From: Aliiglaciecola sp. 3_MG-2023 | GTDB taxonomy: Bacteria > Pseudomonadota > Gammaproteobacteria > Enterobacterales > Alteromonadaceae | DNA: 64,000 nucleotides | Direction of reading: 5' to 3' | NCBI RefSeq assembly: GCF_030548205.1 | Contig: NZ_JAUORV010000003.1 | Span: forward strand, 1 to 64,000 | In this document: piece by piece, positions 1 through 9,877 of the stretch | How positions within the stretch are numbered: the first letter of the stretch is position 1 | Layout of the letters: each line of letters starts with the position of its first letter | Translations under genes and position numbers: made by a program | The notes under the pieces: model-generated | Databases searched by the model: none | The model's input: the letters and a program-made list of their open reading frames with translations, nothing else | Told to the model about the DNA's origin: nothing

Positions 1-77
1 GGAGTGGTAGTTCAGTTGGTTAGAATACCGGCCTGTCACGCCGGGGGTCGCGGGTTCGAGTCCCGTCCACTCCGCCA
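1..77 (+). tRNA. tRNA-Asp (GUC)
   Basis: The sequence folds as a complete 77-nt cloverleaf. The acceptor stem starts GGAGTGG and closes with CCACTCC, the anticodon arm reads CCTGTCACG (anticodon GTC), the T arm contains GGTTCGAGTCC, and the 3' CCA is encoded. It is nearly identical to E. coli tRNA-Asp. It begins at the first base of the window, so any upstream tRNA or promoter is outside. No clear terminator follows in the next 150 bases. Confidence 0.97.
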
Positions 78-234
78 TTTAAAACGAAAGTCATTTCCTA
101 TGAGTCTTTACCCAAGTGTGTTGTTACGGCTCTGTATTTCCCAACTTGATTCATTTTTTAAGACCCTTTCTAAATAGTTTTTATGATTGTTACCTCTAAC
201 CTTTCCCAATACATTGTTTGCTAACAGCAGATAA

Positions 235-1077
235 TTAAATTATCTGCTGTTTAACGATTACCTCTTCCTTGCTTTTGACTATCTTTCCTTGAGTGATCGC
301 TGTTTCAACACAAATCATGCTTTCAAAACTATCTTCGTGCATATCTTTCATTCTTAGACAGTTGTCTCTCCATGGGTTCCAAACAACGATGCTGTCATGT
401 CCTGTAGAGCGTACGCTAATATTACGACCATTGTTAATCTCAACTAGCACCGCTGGATGCAAGTGTACACGATCGGTTTCTTGTTGAATTTTATACGTCT
501 CAGGGGGTTCAAATTCTTCGTAACCTTTGGTTTTATCTAAATATGGCCCCGTCAAACCCACCAAGGAAACTTGATCAATATCATCGATACGAAAGTAACT
601 ATGCAAAGCACAGCCAAGATTCATATCCTGAGGGTCTAAATTGCGCGTGATCAACTCCACGACTAATGTTTTACCCACAGTAACCCTTAGCTTTAATGTG
701 CTCTTATATGCCCAACCTGGTCCTTGCGTGCTTTTGGGGCTTAATACCAATTGGGTGCCCTGATTACTTTCCTGTGCTGAATCTAGGGACCAGGTTTGGG
801 TTCGAACAAAACCGTGTGAGGGGAGGTCATCGCGATCTTGCTTATGTCCATCGCCAAACCATGGCCAACAAATGGGAATACCACCTCGTATTGCCGTTTT
901 ATTATCAAATATTGCTGCATCACTCACCCAAAGCCTGTCAATGTTATCTGTTTTTGGGATGAAACTTAAAATATGCCCACCGAATAAAGAAATTGTAGCT
1001 TTCGCAAAATCATTGTTAATTTCTAATATATCGTTCTCACCTCGTTTCGCAGTGGAGATACTAGATGGTGTGTTCAT
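235..1077 (-). CDS. yeaD: D-hexose-6-phosphate mutarotase (YeaD family)
   Basis: A 280-residue cytoplasmic aldose-1-epimerase-like protein, expected to interconvert the alpha and beta anomers of glucose 6-phosphate and similar sugars. The family's active-site pattern is visible: SHGFVR with His88, ALHSYFR with His159, and the general-base Glu258 in ICVETA, plus the WNPW motif near residue 233. Length matches E. coli YeaD (about 294). It lies downstream of gapA on the same strand, the order also found in E. coli, which supports a link to glycolysis. A terminator separates the two, so it probably has its own weak promoter or depends on read-through. Confidence 0.9.
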   Translation of the reverse strand: MNTPSSISTAKRGENDILEINNDFAKATISLFGGHILSFIPKTDNIDRLWVSDAAIFDNKTAIRGGIPICWPWFGDGHKQDRDDLPSHGFVRTQTWSLDSAQESNQGTQLVLSPKSTQGPGWAYKSTLKLRVTVGKTLVVELITRNLDPQDMNLGCALHSYFRIDDIDQVSLVGLTGPYLDKTKGYEEFEPPETYKIQQETDRVHLHPAVLVEINNGRNISVRSTGHDSIVVWNPWRDNCLRMKDMHEDSFESMICVETAITQGKIVKSKEEVIVKQQII

Positions 1078-1173
1078 ATTCAGATACCTATTTAAAAGTG
1101 GGTTAATTAAGAAGTCTGGAGTAGCTAATATATGATCGAAAAATCATAATTACTAAACTTGATTGGAATAACA

Positions 1174-1200
1174 TAAAAAAAGCGACCCTAAGGTCGCTTT
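1174..1200 (-). terminator. Rho-independent terminator after gapA
   Basis: A 9-bp perfect stem (AAAGCGACC / GGTCGCTTT, 1179-1187 and 1192-1200) with a 4-nt loop is flanked on its left by a run of A's, which is a T-run when read on the minus strand. It sits 23 bp past the gapA stop and before yeaD, so it should end most gapA transcripts. Confidence 0.85.
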
Positions 1201-1222
1201 ATGTGAACAATTGCAAGTGTAT

Positions 1223-2227
<1,005 letters not shown>

Positions 2228-2244
2228 TCAATTTTACATTTGGT

Positions 2245-2291
2245 TGTAAGATAATTACAAAAATTATGGATCATTATTGCCTATAAGGCAA
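2245..2291 (-). promoter_or_regulatory. gapA promoter with HexR-like operator
   Basis: On the minus strand a -35 TTGCCT (2286-2291) and a -10 CATAAT (2263-2268) are separated by exactly 17 bp. Just downstream, where transcription would start, lies an inverted repeat TGTAA-N5-TTACA (2245-2259). This matches the known HexR operator shape in gammaproteobacteria, a repressor of central sugar metabolism whose regulon includes gapA. Binding there would block initiation until the Entner-Doudoroff intermediate KDPG releases it. Promoter and repeat are seen directly; assignment to HexR is an inference, since no hexR gene is in the window. Confidence 0.6.
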
Positions 2292-2611
2292 AAAAAACCC
2301 GAATATTTGTTGTTTTATTACGATATATTCACTGCAAACGTATTCAATAACGATTTATTAACATTCTGAAGGATAATGTAGCTACCATCATAGCAAAGTT
2401 TGCGGTTAAAATTACTACCAACTTGGTTGTCAGTTTTATTTTTGTTGTGAAACGCGACGCCATTTATTAGCCTAAAAAGGTCAATCAAAAAGATTTGTGA
2501 CCCTATGAGGGTAAGTCTTTCAATTCCTTAGGTAGGTTGTAGGTAACTACTCAACAACATAATTATAGGTAAATTTACCACCTGTCAGGTAAAATTTCAG
2601 TTTCATATGAG

Positions 2612-2633
2612 ACGAGTTTTTCTAAAAACTCGT
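2612..2633 (+). promoter_or_regulatory. Hairpin in the malQ leader
   Basis: A near-perfect inverted repeat, ACGAGTTTTT followed two bases later by AAAAACTCGT, lies 32 bp before the malQ start codon. It is not followed by a T-run, so it is not a standard terminator. It may stabilise the mRNA end or act as an operator. The malQ ribosome site (AGGA near 2651) lies just after it. Confidence 0.4.
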
Positions 2634-2665
2634 TAAAGTACTATATTAATAGGACATAAAGCGAC

Positions 2666-4858
2666 ATGACTTCTCCTCTTATCGATAAGCTTGTAGATAT
2701 AAAAGGTGTAGAAACGAACTACATTGATGCTTGGGGCAACCCCGAAATTATTAGCGAACAAAGTAAATGCAAATTATTAGGCGCGATGGGCTACCAAGTT
2801 GACAATGAAGAATTGTTAATTAATCAGGTAGAAAAGGAGTTTCAACAGGTTTGGATGTCGCCACTTAATCCAGTACAGGTAAATCGAGAAAGTGATGAAT
2901 TATTTATTACAGTTAGGCTCCCCATCGAGTTAGTCAATGACGATTTTGTTATCAACATTGAGTGTGAAAATAACAATTTTTTAGAACAGAAGTTTGTTCC
3001 TATTGATGGTGATTTAATTAATGCGACCATTATTGAAGATATCGAATTTCAAGAATACCTGATCAAAATTAATCACACTTTACCTCTTGGTTATCATCAA
3101 CTTAGGTTGTTGGCAGATGATGGTGATCAAATTGCATCCATGCGAATGATAATGGCACCAACGTCATGTTATCATCCCCAGTCCATTTTAGATGGCAATA
3201 AAGTGTGGGGGTTAAGCGTCCAACTTTATTGTCTGCGAAGTCGGAATAATTGGGGAATCGGCGATTTTTCTGATTTGGCTCAGCTGGTTGAATCTGCAGC
3301 CAAAAATGGCGCTCAATTTATTGGTTTAAACCCCATTCATGCCCTTTATCCTGCTAATCCAGAGGCTTGTAGCCCTTATGGACCATCTTCCAGACGATGG
3401 CTTAATTTTATTTATTTAGATGTTACTGCGATTGACGGTTACCACACTCATGACGTTCAATCATTGGTGAATGATGTGGAATTCCAACGTAGTTTAGATA
3501 ACGCGCGTAATGTCGAATACGTGGATTATGAGGTGGTTACTCGCTTAAAGTTACAGGCACTTGATCGGGTTTTCGCCTATCAAAATTCGAAATTCTTAAG
3601 TAAAAATACTAAGCAAAATAAAGCATTCAAAACCTTTGTCACCCAAGGGGGCGAGAGTTTGCAAATGCTAGCAACCTATGATGCTTTACAAGAGCATTTA
3701 GCCAGTGAAGGGAAACCCTCTTGGGGCTGGCCGGTTTTTCCTAAGGAATACGCAGATTTTCAATCTCCTGCGGTGTCCAAGTTTGTTAAAAAGCATAAAA
3801 ATAGAATTAAATTTTATTTGTTTCTACAATGGCAGGCTGCTTTGCAACTAGAAGCTGCGAATCAGGTCGCGAAAGAAAATAATATGTCCATCGGGATTTA
3901 TCGTGATTTAGCAGTAGGAGTGAGTGAAGGTAGTGCAGAAATTTGGGGAAATAAAGATTTATATTGCACCCAAGCAAGTGTGGGAGCTCCGCCTGACGTA
4001 CTGGGTCCCTTAGGTCAAAACTGGGGCTTACCGCCCATGGATCCAGAAAAACTGTATGAACAGCAATATCAGCCAATTATCGATTTGTTTGACTCAAATA
4101 TGAAGTCTGCCGGTGCTTTACGTATTGATCATGTGATGGCGTTACTGCGTTTATGGTGGGTTGCCAAAGGTGACGATGCTAAAGAAGGTGGCTACGTTTA
4201 TTATCCTGTTGATGATCTTTTAGGTATTTTAGCCCTTGAAAGCCAACGCCATAGAAGTTTGGTAATCGGTGAAGATTTAGGCACAGTGCCTGAAGAAATT
4301 CGAGTTAAGTTGGCGGAAAACGGTGTCTATTCATATAGGGTGTTCTTTTTTGAGCAAGCCAAAGACGGCGGTTTTTATTCACCTTCCGATTACCCAATTC
4401 AATCGATGTCAACCTTAACCACCCATGATATGCCAACCCTATCTGGATATTGGCATTGCTACGATTTAGAACTGGGCAAAGAGCTAGGATTGTATCCGAC
4501 TGAGGAGATTTTGTCGGGATTGTATGCCAGTAGACATAATAACAAGCAGCAAATTCTAGATAGTCTACATGGGCATCATGCGATTCCAGAGTGGATAGAT
4601 CGCAAGGTAGATAATCTTGGTATGAGCAAAGAGCTAAACTATGACATGCAAATTCATATGGCTACCGGGTCTAGTGCTTTACTCAGCCTACAACTTGAAG
4701 ACTGGTTACAAATGAATAAACCTGTCAACATACCAGGAACCTTTAAAGAATACCCAAATTGGAAGCGCAAATTAAACCAAGATTTAGAACATATATTCTC
4801 TGATCCGGAAATGACGCTTTTGGCGAAAAAATTAACTGAGGCAAGAGACAACGCATAG
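2666..4858 (+). CDS. malQ: 4-alpha-glucanotransferase (amylomaltase)
   Basis: A 730-residue GH77 enzyme that transfers segments of alpha-1,4-glucan between chains, releasing glucose from malto-oligosaccharides. Family motifs are present in order: SPYGPSSRRWLN near residue 235, YRDLAVGV near 412 with the nucleophile Asp, LRIDHVM near 485, GEDLGTVP near 535 with the acid/base Glu, and TTHDMPTLSG near 591. The first 150 residues form the N-terminal extension typical of proteobacterial MalQ (E. coli about 694). It is the first of three same-strand alpha-glucan genes (malQ-glgB-glgX), 75 bp before glgB, so a shared transcript is likely. Confidence 0.95.
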   Translation: MTSPLIDKLVDIKGVETNYIDAWGNPEIISEQSKCKLLGAMGYQVDNEELLINQVEKEFQQVWMSPLNPVQVNRESDELFITVRLPIELVNDDFVINIECENNNFLEQKFVPIDGDLINATIIEDIEFQEYLIKINHTLPLGYHQLRLLADDGDQIASMRMIMAPTSCYHPQSILDGNKVWGLSVQLYCLRSRNNWGIGDFSDLAQLVESAAKNGAQFIGLNPIHALYPANPEACSPYGPSSRRWLNFIYLDVTAIDGYHTHDVQSLVNDVEFQRSLDNARNVEYVDYEVVTRLKLQALDRVFAYQNSKFLSKNTKQNKAFKTFVTQGGESLQMLATYDALQEHLASEGKPSWGWPVFPKEYADFQSPAVSKFVKKHKNRIKFYLFLQWQAALQLEAANQVAKENNMSIGIYRDLAVGVSEGSAEIWGNKDLYCTQASVGAPPDVLGPLGQNWGLPPMDPEKLYEQQYQPIIDLFDSNMKSAGALRIDHVMALLRLWWVAKGDDAKEGGYVYYPVDDLLGILALESQRHRSLVIGEDLGTVPEEIRVKLAENGVYSYRVFFFEQAKDGGFYSPSDYPIQSMSTLTTHDMPTLSGYWHCYDLELGKELGLYPTEEILSGLYASRHNNKQQILDSLHGHHAIPEWIDRKVDNLGMSKELNYDMQIHMATGSSALLSLQLEDWLQMNKPVNIPGTFKEYPNWKRKLNQDLEHIFSDPEMTLLAKKLTEARDNA

Positions 4859-4933
4859 TAATTCTGTAATTATACTTTACTTAAACGGTTAAGGTTCTAT
4901 ATTTGAACTGACGTTAACCCAAAAGGCGAATCA

Positions 4934-7117
4934 ATGTTGATAGAAGAAGAATTAAAGCAAGCGAATTGTACGGAACCATTTGAGTTTTTAGGTAAGAAAA
5001 CCATTGAAGATTTAACCCAATTTAATGTGTGGTTACCGGGAGCAAAAAATGTCAGCGTGTTTGATTTAGATTCTGGAAAAAACATTGGTAAGCTTAAAAG
5101 GAAAAACAAAACAGATTTGTTTTGTGGGCAATTTAAACAGGTTAAAGATAACCTAGTTTATGCTTTGAAAGTTGAAACCAAAGAGACCACTTACGACCTT
5201 ATCGACCCTTACCAATTTCAAGAACAAGCGTTTCATGCCGTGCATTACGTTGATCACGCTCCAGAAAATGTCTATCAACAATTAGGTGCACAGCTTGTTT
5301 CTTTAGAGGTTGGATTAGACGAAAAAATAGAAGGCACACGGTTCGCCGTTTTCGCCCCTAATGCTAAGGCTGTTTCAGTCATCGGTGACTTTAATTATTG
5401 GAATGGTAGTTGTCATCCAATGCAGAAAACGTCCATGGGATACTGGGTTTTAATTATTCCCGGCTTAACTGCTGGGCAAAGATATAAATATCAAATTAAA
5501 GACTCCCAAGGCAACCAACTACCTCATAAAGCCGATCCTGTCGGCTTCAGTGCAGAACAGTATCCATCCCATGCGTCTATTATATTCAATCAAAATGATT
5601 ATCAATGGAGCGATGCTGATTGGTTGGAAAAATCGAAGGCAGATAAATATTCGCAGCCAATGAGTATCTACGAAGTGCATCTTGGGTCATGGAAACGACC
5701 ATCTGATCCAACTAAAACCTATTTAACCTATCGAGAATTGGTCGATGATCTCATTCCTTATGTAAAGGACATGGGATATACCCATCTTGAAGTTTTACCC
5801 ATTTCTGAATTTCCTTTCGACGGCTCATGGGGCTATCAGCCTGTCGGTCTGTTTTCACCCACAAGTCGTTTTGGCGATCCAGACGACTTTAAGTTTTTTG
5901 TTGATCAATGCCACCAAAATGACATTGGTATCATCATCGATTGGGTGCCAGCTCATTTTCCTGAAGACGGTCATGGATTGGCGCGTTTCGATGGTACCCA
6001 TGTTTATGAATATGAAGATCCTCGAAAGGGCTGGCATCCTGATTGGAACTCTTGTATTTATGATTTTGGTAAAGATACGGTGCGACAGTTTTTGGTGGCA
6101 AACGCGTTGTTCTGGATAGAGCACTTCCACGTAGATGGTTTGCGTGTTGATGCCGTTGCATCCATGTTGTATCTCGATTATTCACGCAAAGATGGGGAGT
6201 GGATCCCGAATGTTGATGGTGGCAATGAAAACTATGAGGCCATTAGCTTTTTACAATGGATGAACAAGGCAGTCTATGAGAAATTTCCTCGCGCCATGAC
6301 TATTGCAGAAGAATCCACTTCGTTTCCTAAAGTCTCTAAACCTGTATTTGAAGGTGGTTTAGGTTTTGGCTTCAAGTGGAATATGGGGTGGATGCACGAT
6401 TCGTTACATTACATTAGTAAAGACCCATCCTATCGCCGTTATCATCACGGTGAAATTACCTTCAGTATGGTTTATTCCTTTAGTGAAAGTTTTGTCTTAC
6501 CCATCTCCCATGATGAGGTCGTTCATGGCAAAGGTGCTCTACTAAGAAAGATGCCCGGCGATGAATGGCAACAAGCGGCTAATCTTCGTTGTTATGCAGG
6601 GTTTATGTATGCTCACCCAGGTAAAAAATTAAACTTTATGGGGAATGAAATTGGCCAAAGTGCCGAATGGAATCACGATGGGTCGTTGCAGTGGAATTTA
6701 TTGGATTTCGAAAAACACCAAGGTATTCAATCTTTGTATCGAGATTTAAACCATATTTATCGCAATTATCCCGCGTTATACGAAAGTGATCATGAGCCCG
6801 GTTGCTTTGCATGGATTGATCATGGCAATGCTGAACAGTCCATACTTTCCTTAATGAGAACCTCTAAGGATGGAAAGCAAACAGTGATTGCCGTGAGTAA
6901 TTTTACTCCGGTACCAAGGAGTGAATTTAGGATTGGTGTTCCTGCACAAGGTGAATATCATTTAATCATGAATTCCGATGATAAAAAGTACTGGGGAAGC
7001 GATTATAAGGTACTTAAAAAAGTACAATCTGAAGCAGTAAAATGGAATAATCAACCTTATTCCATTCTCGTCAATATGCCTCCTTTGGCGACATTGATGT
7101 TACAAATAACAGAGTAA
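4934..7117 (+). CDS. glgB: 1,4-alpha-glucan branching enzyme
   Basis: A 727-residue GH13 branching enzyme that makes alpha-1,6 branches in glycogen. Two N-terminal CBM48-like modules precede the barrel: a first one over residues 1-105, and a second with FAVFAPNAKAVSVIGDFN near 136. The catalytic barrel shows DGSWGYQP near 297, GLRVDAVAS with the nucleophile Asp near 405, IAEES with the acid/base Glu near 458, and ISHDEVVHGKG near 524. The length equals E. coli GlgB (728). It sits between malQ and glgX, with glgX starting 4 bp after its stop, so the two are translationally close. Confidence 0.97.
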   Translation: MLIEEELKQANCTEPFEFLGKKTIEDLTQFNVWLPGAKNVSVFDLDSGKNIGKLKRKNKTDLFCGQFKQVKDNLVYALKVETKETTYDLIDPYQFQEQAFHAVHYVDHAPENVYQQLGAQLVSLEVGLDEKIEGTRFAVFAPNAKAVSVIGDFNYWNGSCHPMQKTSMGYWVLIIPGLTAGQRYKYQIKDSQGNQLPHKADPVGFSAEQYPSHASIIFNQNDYQWSDADWLEKSKADKYSQPMSIYEVHLGSWKRPSDPTKTYLTYRELVDDLIPYVKDMGYTHLEVLPISEFPFDGSWGYQPVGLFSPTSRFGDPDDFKFFVDQCHQNDIGIIIDWVPAHFPEDGHGLARFDGTHVYEYEDPRKGWHPDWNSCIYDFGKDTVRQFLVANALFWIEHFHVDGLRVDAVASMLYLDYSRKDGEWIPNVDGGNENYEAISFLQWMNKAVYEKFPRAMTIAEESTSFPKVSKPVFEGGLGFGFKWNMGWMHDSLHYISKDPSYRRYHHGEITFSMVYSFSESFVLPISHDEVVHGKGALLRKMPGDEWQQAANLRCYAGFMYAHPGKKLNFMGNEIGQSAEWNHDGSLQWNLLDFEKHQGIQSLYRDLNHIYRNYPALYESDHEPGCFAWIDHGNAEQSILSLMRTSKDGKQTVIAVSNFTPVPRSEFRIGVPAQGEYHLIMNSDDKKYWGSDYKVLKKVQSEAVKWNNQPYSILVNMPPLATLMLQITE

Positions 7118-7121
7118 AGAT

Positions 7122-9206
7122 TTGGCTAATTCACTAAAACACGATTTTTCAGTAACGGAAGGTAAGTGCCTTCCTTTGGGCGCAACGTTAACAAAAGACG
7201 GCTGTAATTTCGCCGTACACAGTCCAAATGCCCAGCAAGTTTTACTCTGTTTGTTTAAATCAGATACTGAAGAACCATTTGAGTATATTGAATTAAAAGC
7301 AAAAACCGGTGAAGTTTGGCATGGGCACGTTGAGGGTATTAGAGCGGGGCAGTTATATGGATACCGTACCCAAGGCGAAAATAAACCCTGTAATGGTAAT
7401 GCTTTTCATCCAGAAAAATTATTAATTGACCCTTATGCTAAGAAGCTAAACCGTGCACTGCATTGGAATCGTAAAAAGTACCAAGGTGATAGTGCATTGA
7501 TGATGCCCAAGTGCGTTGTGGTGGAAAATAACAATCCTCCTTTAACAGACGACCACAATAGACCTCATACACCATTAAGTGACACCATTGTTTACGAGGC
7601 CCACGTAAAAGGTTTAACCCAACTTCATCCTGATGTACCTAAGAATATCAGAGGAACTTACCTAGGTGCGTGTCATCCAGCGATTATCCAACACTTAAAA
7701 GATCTCGGTGTTTCAGCCGTACAATTCTTGCCTGTAATGGCATTCATGCCAGAGCCATACATAACTGAGAAAGGCCTTACGAATTATTGGGGTTATAACC
7801 CAATTAATTATTTCTGCCCCGAAATGCGCTATGCCATTGACGATCCCATTGCTGAATTTAAAACCCTAGTAGAAAAGTATCATGAGGCTGGTTTAGAGGT
7901 CATATTGGATGTGGTCTTCAATCACACAGCGGAAGGGGGGCACGATGGTCAAATCTTATCTTTTAAAGGCTTTGACAATAGCAATTTTTATCTCTTTGAA
8001 AAAGATCAGCATGGCCTCAGGGATTTTGAGCAATATGTTAATAATTCAGGATGCGGTAATAGTGTAAACACGGCTTCCCCATATGTCATGAAAATGGTGA
8101 TGGATGCACTACGTTATTGGGTGAGCTTTATGGGGGTGGATGGTTTTCGATTTGATTTGGCAGCCGGTTTAGGTCGTGATCCTTATGAGTTTTCTAGTTC
8201 TTCTGGTTTTTTAACTACCCTTAGACAAGATCCAATTTTATCAGGGGTTAAATTAATCGCGGAGCCTTGGGATATTGGTTATGGTGGCTATCAGTTGGGG
8301 CAATTTCCTGCTAATTGGCAAGAAGTAAACGACAAGTATCGGGATACGGTTAAAGGTTTTTGGCGTGGAGACGTAGGTTTAACCGGCGACTTTGCCACAC
8401 GATTATTAGGATCTAGAGATATATTCCCAAAAGGGCGACGTTCTATACAGTCATCGGTGAATAATGTGACTTACCATGATGGTTTTACCTTGCATGATTT
8501 AGTGTGTTATTCGAGTCGTCATAATGAAGCAAATTTAGAAGATAATAGAGATGGCCATGGCCATAATCTTTCAGCCAACTACGGTGTTGAAGGCCCGACA
8601 AAAGATGAAAATATTAATATTTTGCGGGAGAAGCAGAAACGGAATTTGTTTGCGACCTTAATTCTCTCACAAGGTATTCCACATATATTGGGTGGAGATG
8701 AATTGAGTCGAACGCAGTTAGGAAATAACAATGCGTACTGCCAGGACAACGAAGTTAATTGGTCAAAGTGGACATTAAATGAATCGCAACAAGATTTCTT
8801 AGAGTTTTGTAAGCAGGTTATTGCGTTACGTAAAAGCAGTGTTATTTTAACCGATTTATCCCTAAAAGATGATGATTATAATCTTCATCACAACGTTGAT
8901 GAAGTGAATTGGTATCGACCAGACGGTGAAAATAAATTGGACTCAGATTGGCAAGATCCCCATAAACAATCTTTCGCTGTTGAGTTAAAAGGCTGCCCTA
9001 AACATACTGATGAACATTTGTTAATGATTTTTAATACATACGATCACGATGTACGCTTCCACCTACCCGAACTTAAATCGGGTTATTGGTCGTTAGAATT
9101 AGATACCCGTTATAAAAAAATATCGTTACAACCCAAAACCAAAATAGCTAACGTGTTCCTGCAAGCCTATCGAAGTGTTACTGTATTTAAACGGACCTAC
9201 GATTAA
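7122..9206 (+). CDS. glgX: Glycogen debranching enzyme
   Basis: A 694-residue GH13 isoamylase-type debranching enzyme that hydrolyses alpha-1,6 branches left after phosphorylase digestion. It has an N-terminal CBM48-like module, then VYEAHVKGLT near 158, LDVVFNHTAEGG near 263, GFRFDLAAGLG near 340 with the nucleophile Asp, IAEPWDIGYGG near 379 with the acid/base Glu, and NNVTYHDGFTLHD near 447. The start is a TTG only 4 bp after the glgB stop, with the ribosome site overlapping the end of glgB; no better start is in frame. The usual partners glgC, glgA and glgP are not next to it. Confidence 0.95.
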   Translation: MANSLKHDFSVTEGKCLPLGATLTKDGCNFAVHSPNAQQVLLCLFKSDTEEPFEYIELKAKTGEVWHGHVEGIRAGQLYGYRTQGENKPCNGNAFHPEKLLIDPYAKKLNRALHWNRKKYQGDSALMMPKCVVVENNNPPLTDDHNRPHTPLSDTIVYEAHVKGLTQLHPDVPKNIRGTYLGACHPAIIQHLKDLGVSAVQFLPVMAFMPEPYITEKGLTNYWGYNPINYFCPEMRYAIDDPIAEFKTLVEKYHEAGLEVILDVVFNHTAEGGHDGQILSFKGFDNSNFYLFEKDQHGLRDFEQYVNNSGCGNSVNTASPYVMKMVMDALRYWVSFMGVDGFRFDLAAGLGRDPYEFSSSSGFLTTLRQDPILSGVKLIAEPWDIGYGGYQLGQFPANWQEVNDKYRDTVKGFWRGDVGLTGDFATRLLGSRDIFPKGRRSIQSSVNNVTYHDGFTLHDLVCYSSRHNEANLEDNRDGHGHNLSANYGVEGPTKDENINILREKQKRNLFATLILSQGIPHILGGDELSRTQLGNNNAYCQDNEVNWSKWTLNESQQDFLEFCKQVIALRKSSVILTDLSLKDDDYNLHHNVDEVNWYRPDGENKLDSDWQDPHKQSFAVELKGCPKHTDEHLLMIFNTYDHDVRFHLPELKSGYWSLELDTRYKKISLQPKTKIANVFLQAYRSVTVFKRTYD

Positions 9207-9236
9207 ACCTAAATGAAGTCAACTTGGGAGAGGGTA

Positions 9237-9623
9237 ATGAAATTAACTGATGAACAATGGCGAGAAAAGTTAACCGATGAAGAGTACAGAGTTTGCCGAC
9301 AGAAAGGGACAGAACGACCTTTTACCGGTGAGTTACTGCATAATAAAGAAACGGGAAACTACACTTGCACATGTTGTGGCAGTATTCTTTTCTCATCCGA
9401 AGACAAATTTGACTCTGGTTGTGGATGGCCTTCATTTTCTGCACACACAAAACATGATAATGTCGCGTTTCATGAAGATAACTCCTTGGGTATGCAGCGA
9501 ATTGAAATAGTTTGCAAAAATTGTGATGCCCACCTTGGCCATGTTTTCCCTGATGGTCCAGCACCGACAGGCCAACGTTATTGCGTTAATTCTATTTCTG
9601 TTAGGTTTTCCCCACAAAATTAG
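9237..9623 (+). CDS. msrB: Peptide methionine-(R)-S-oxide reductase
   Basis: A 128-residue repair enzyme that reduces methionine-R-sulfoxide in proteins using thioredoxin. Two CxxC pairs (Cys44/Cys47 and Cys93/Cys96) form the structural zinc site, and RYCVNS contains the catalytic Cys116. The ATG at 9237 is chosen because GGGAGAGGG lies just upstream and the product then matches E. coli MsrB in length; an ATG at 9213 would add eight unlikely residues. In E. coli msrB lies beside gapA and yeaC, and here the same genes are close but separated by the glucan genes and others. Confidence 0.96.
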   Translation: MKLTDEQWREKLTDEEYRVCRQKGTERPFTGELLHNKETGNYTCTCCGSILFSSEDKFDSGCGWPSFSAHTKHDNVAFHEDNSLGMQRIEIVCKNCDAHLGHVFPDGPAPTGQRYCVNSISVRFSPQN

Positions 9624-9877
9624 CCTTAAACAGGCCTTTATATAAAATAGTTTAAAATATTTTTTGTAATATACTTACAGAAAATCCTATCAAAATTAGC
9701 GCAATAATGATTGTTCTCCCTAATAAGCCAATTTTATGGGGTAAAATTACATTCAATATCAGTGTTCATTACTATTTTGTCTAAAAGATGAAACTTTATA
9801 CCAGTTTGGTGATATGGATAACTGCCTTTAGAATAGCCGCGTTTTTTGATGCTATTAACAAATTAGGGTAGTAAAGA

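Noticed and set aside
9624-9877. Possible terminator after msrB
   Set aside because: Only a 4-bp GCCT/AGGC pairing is visible, too weak to call.
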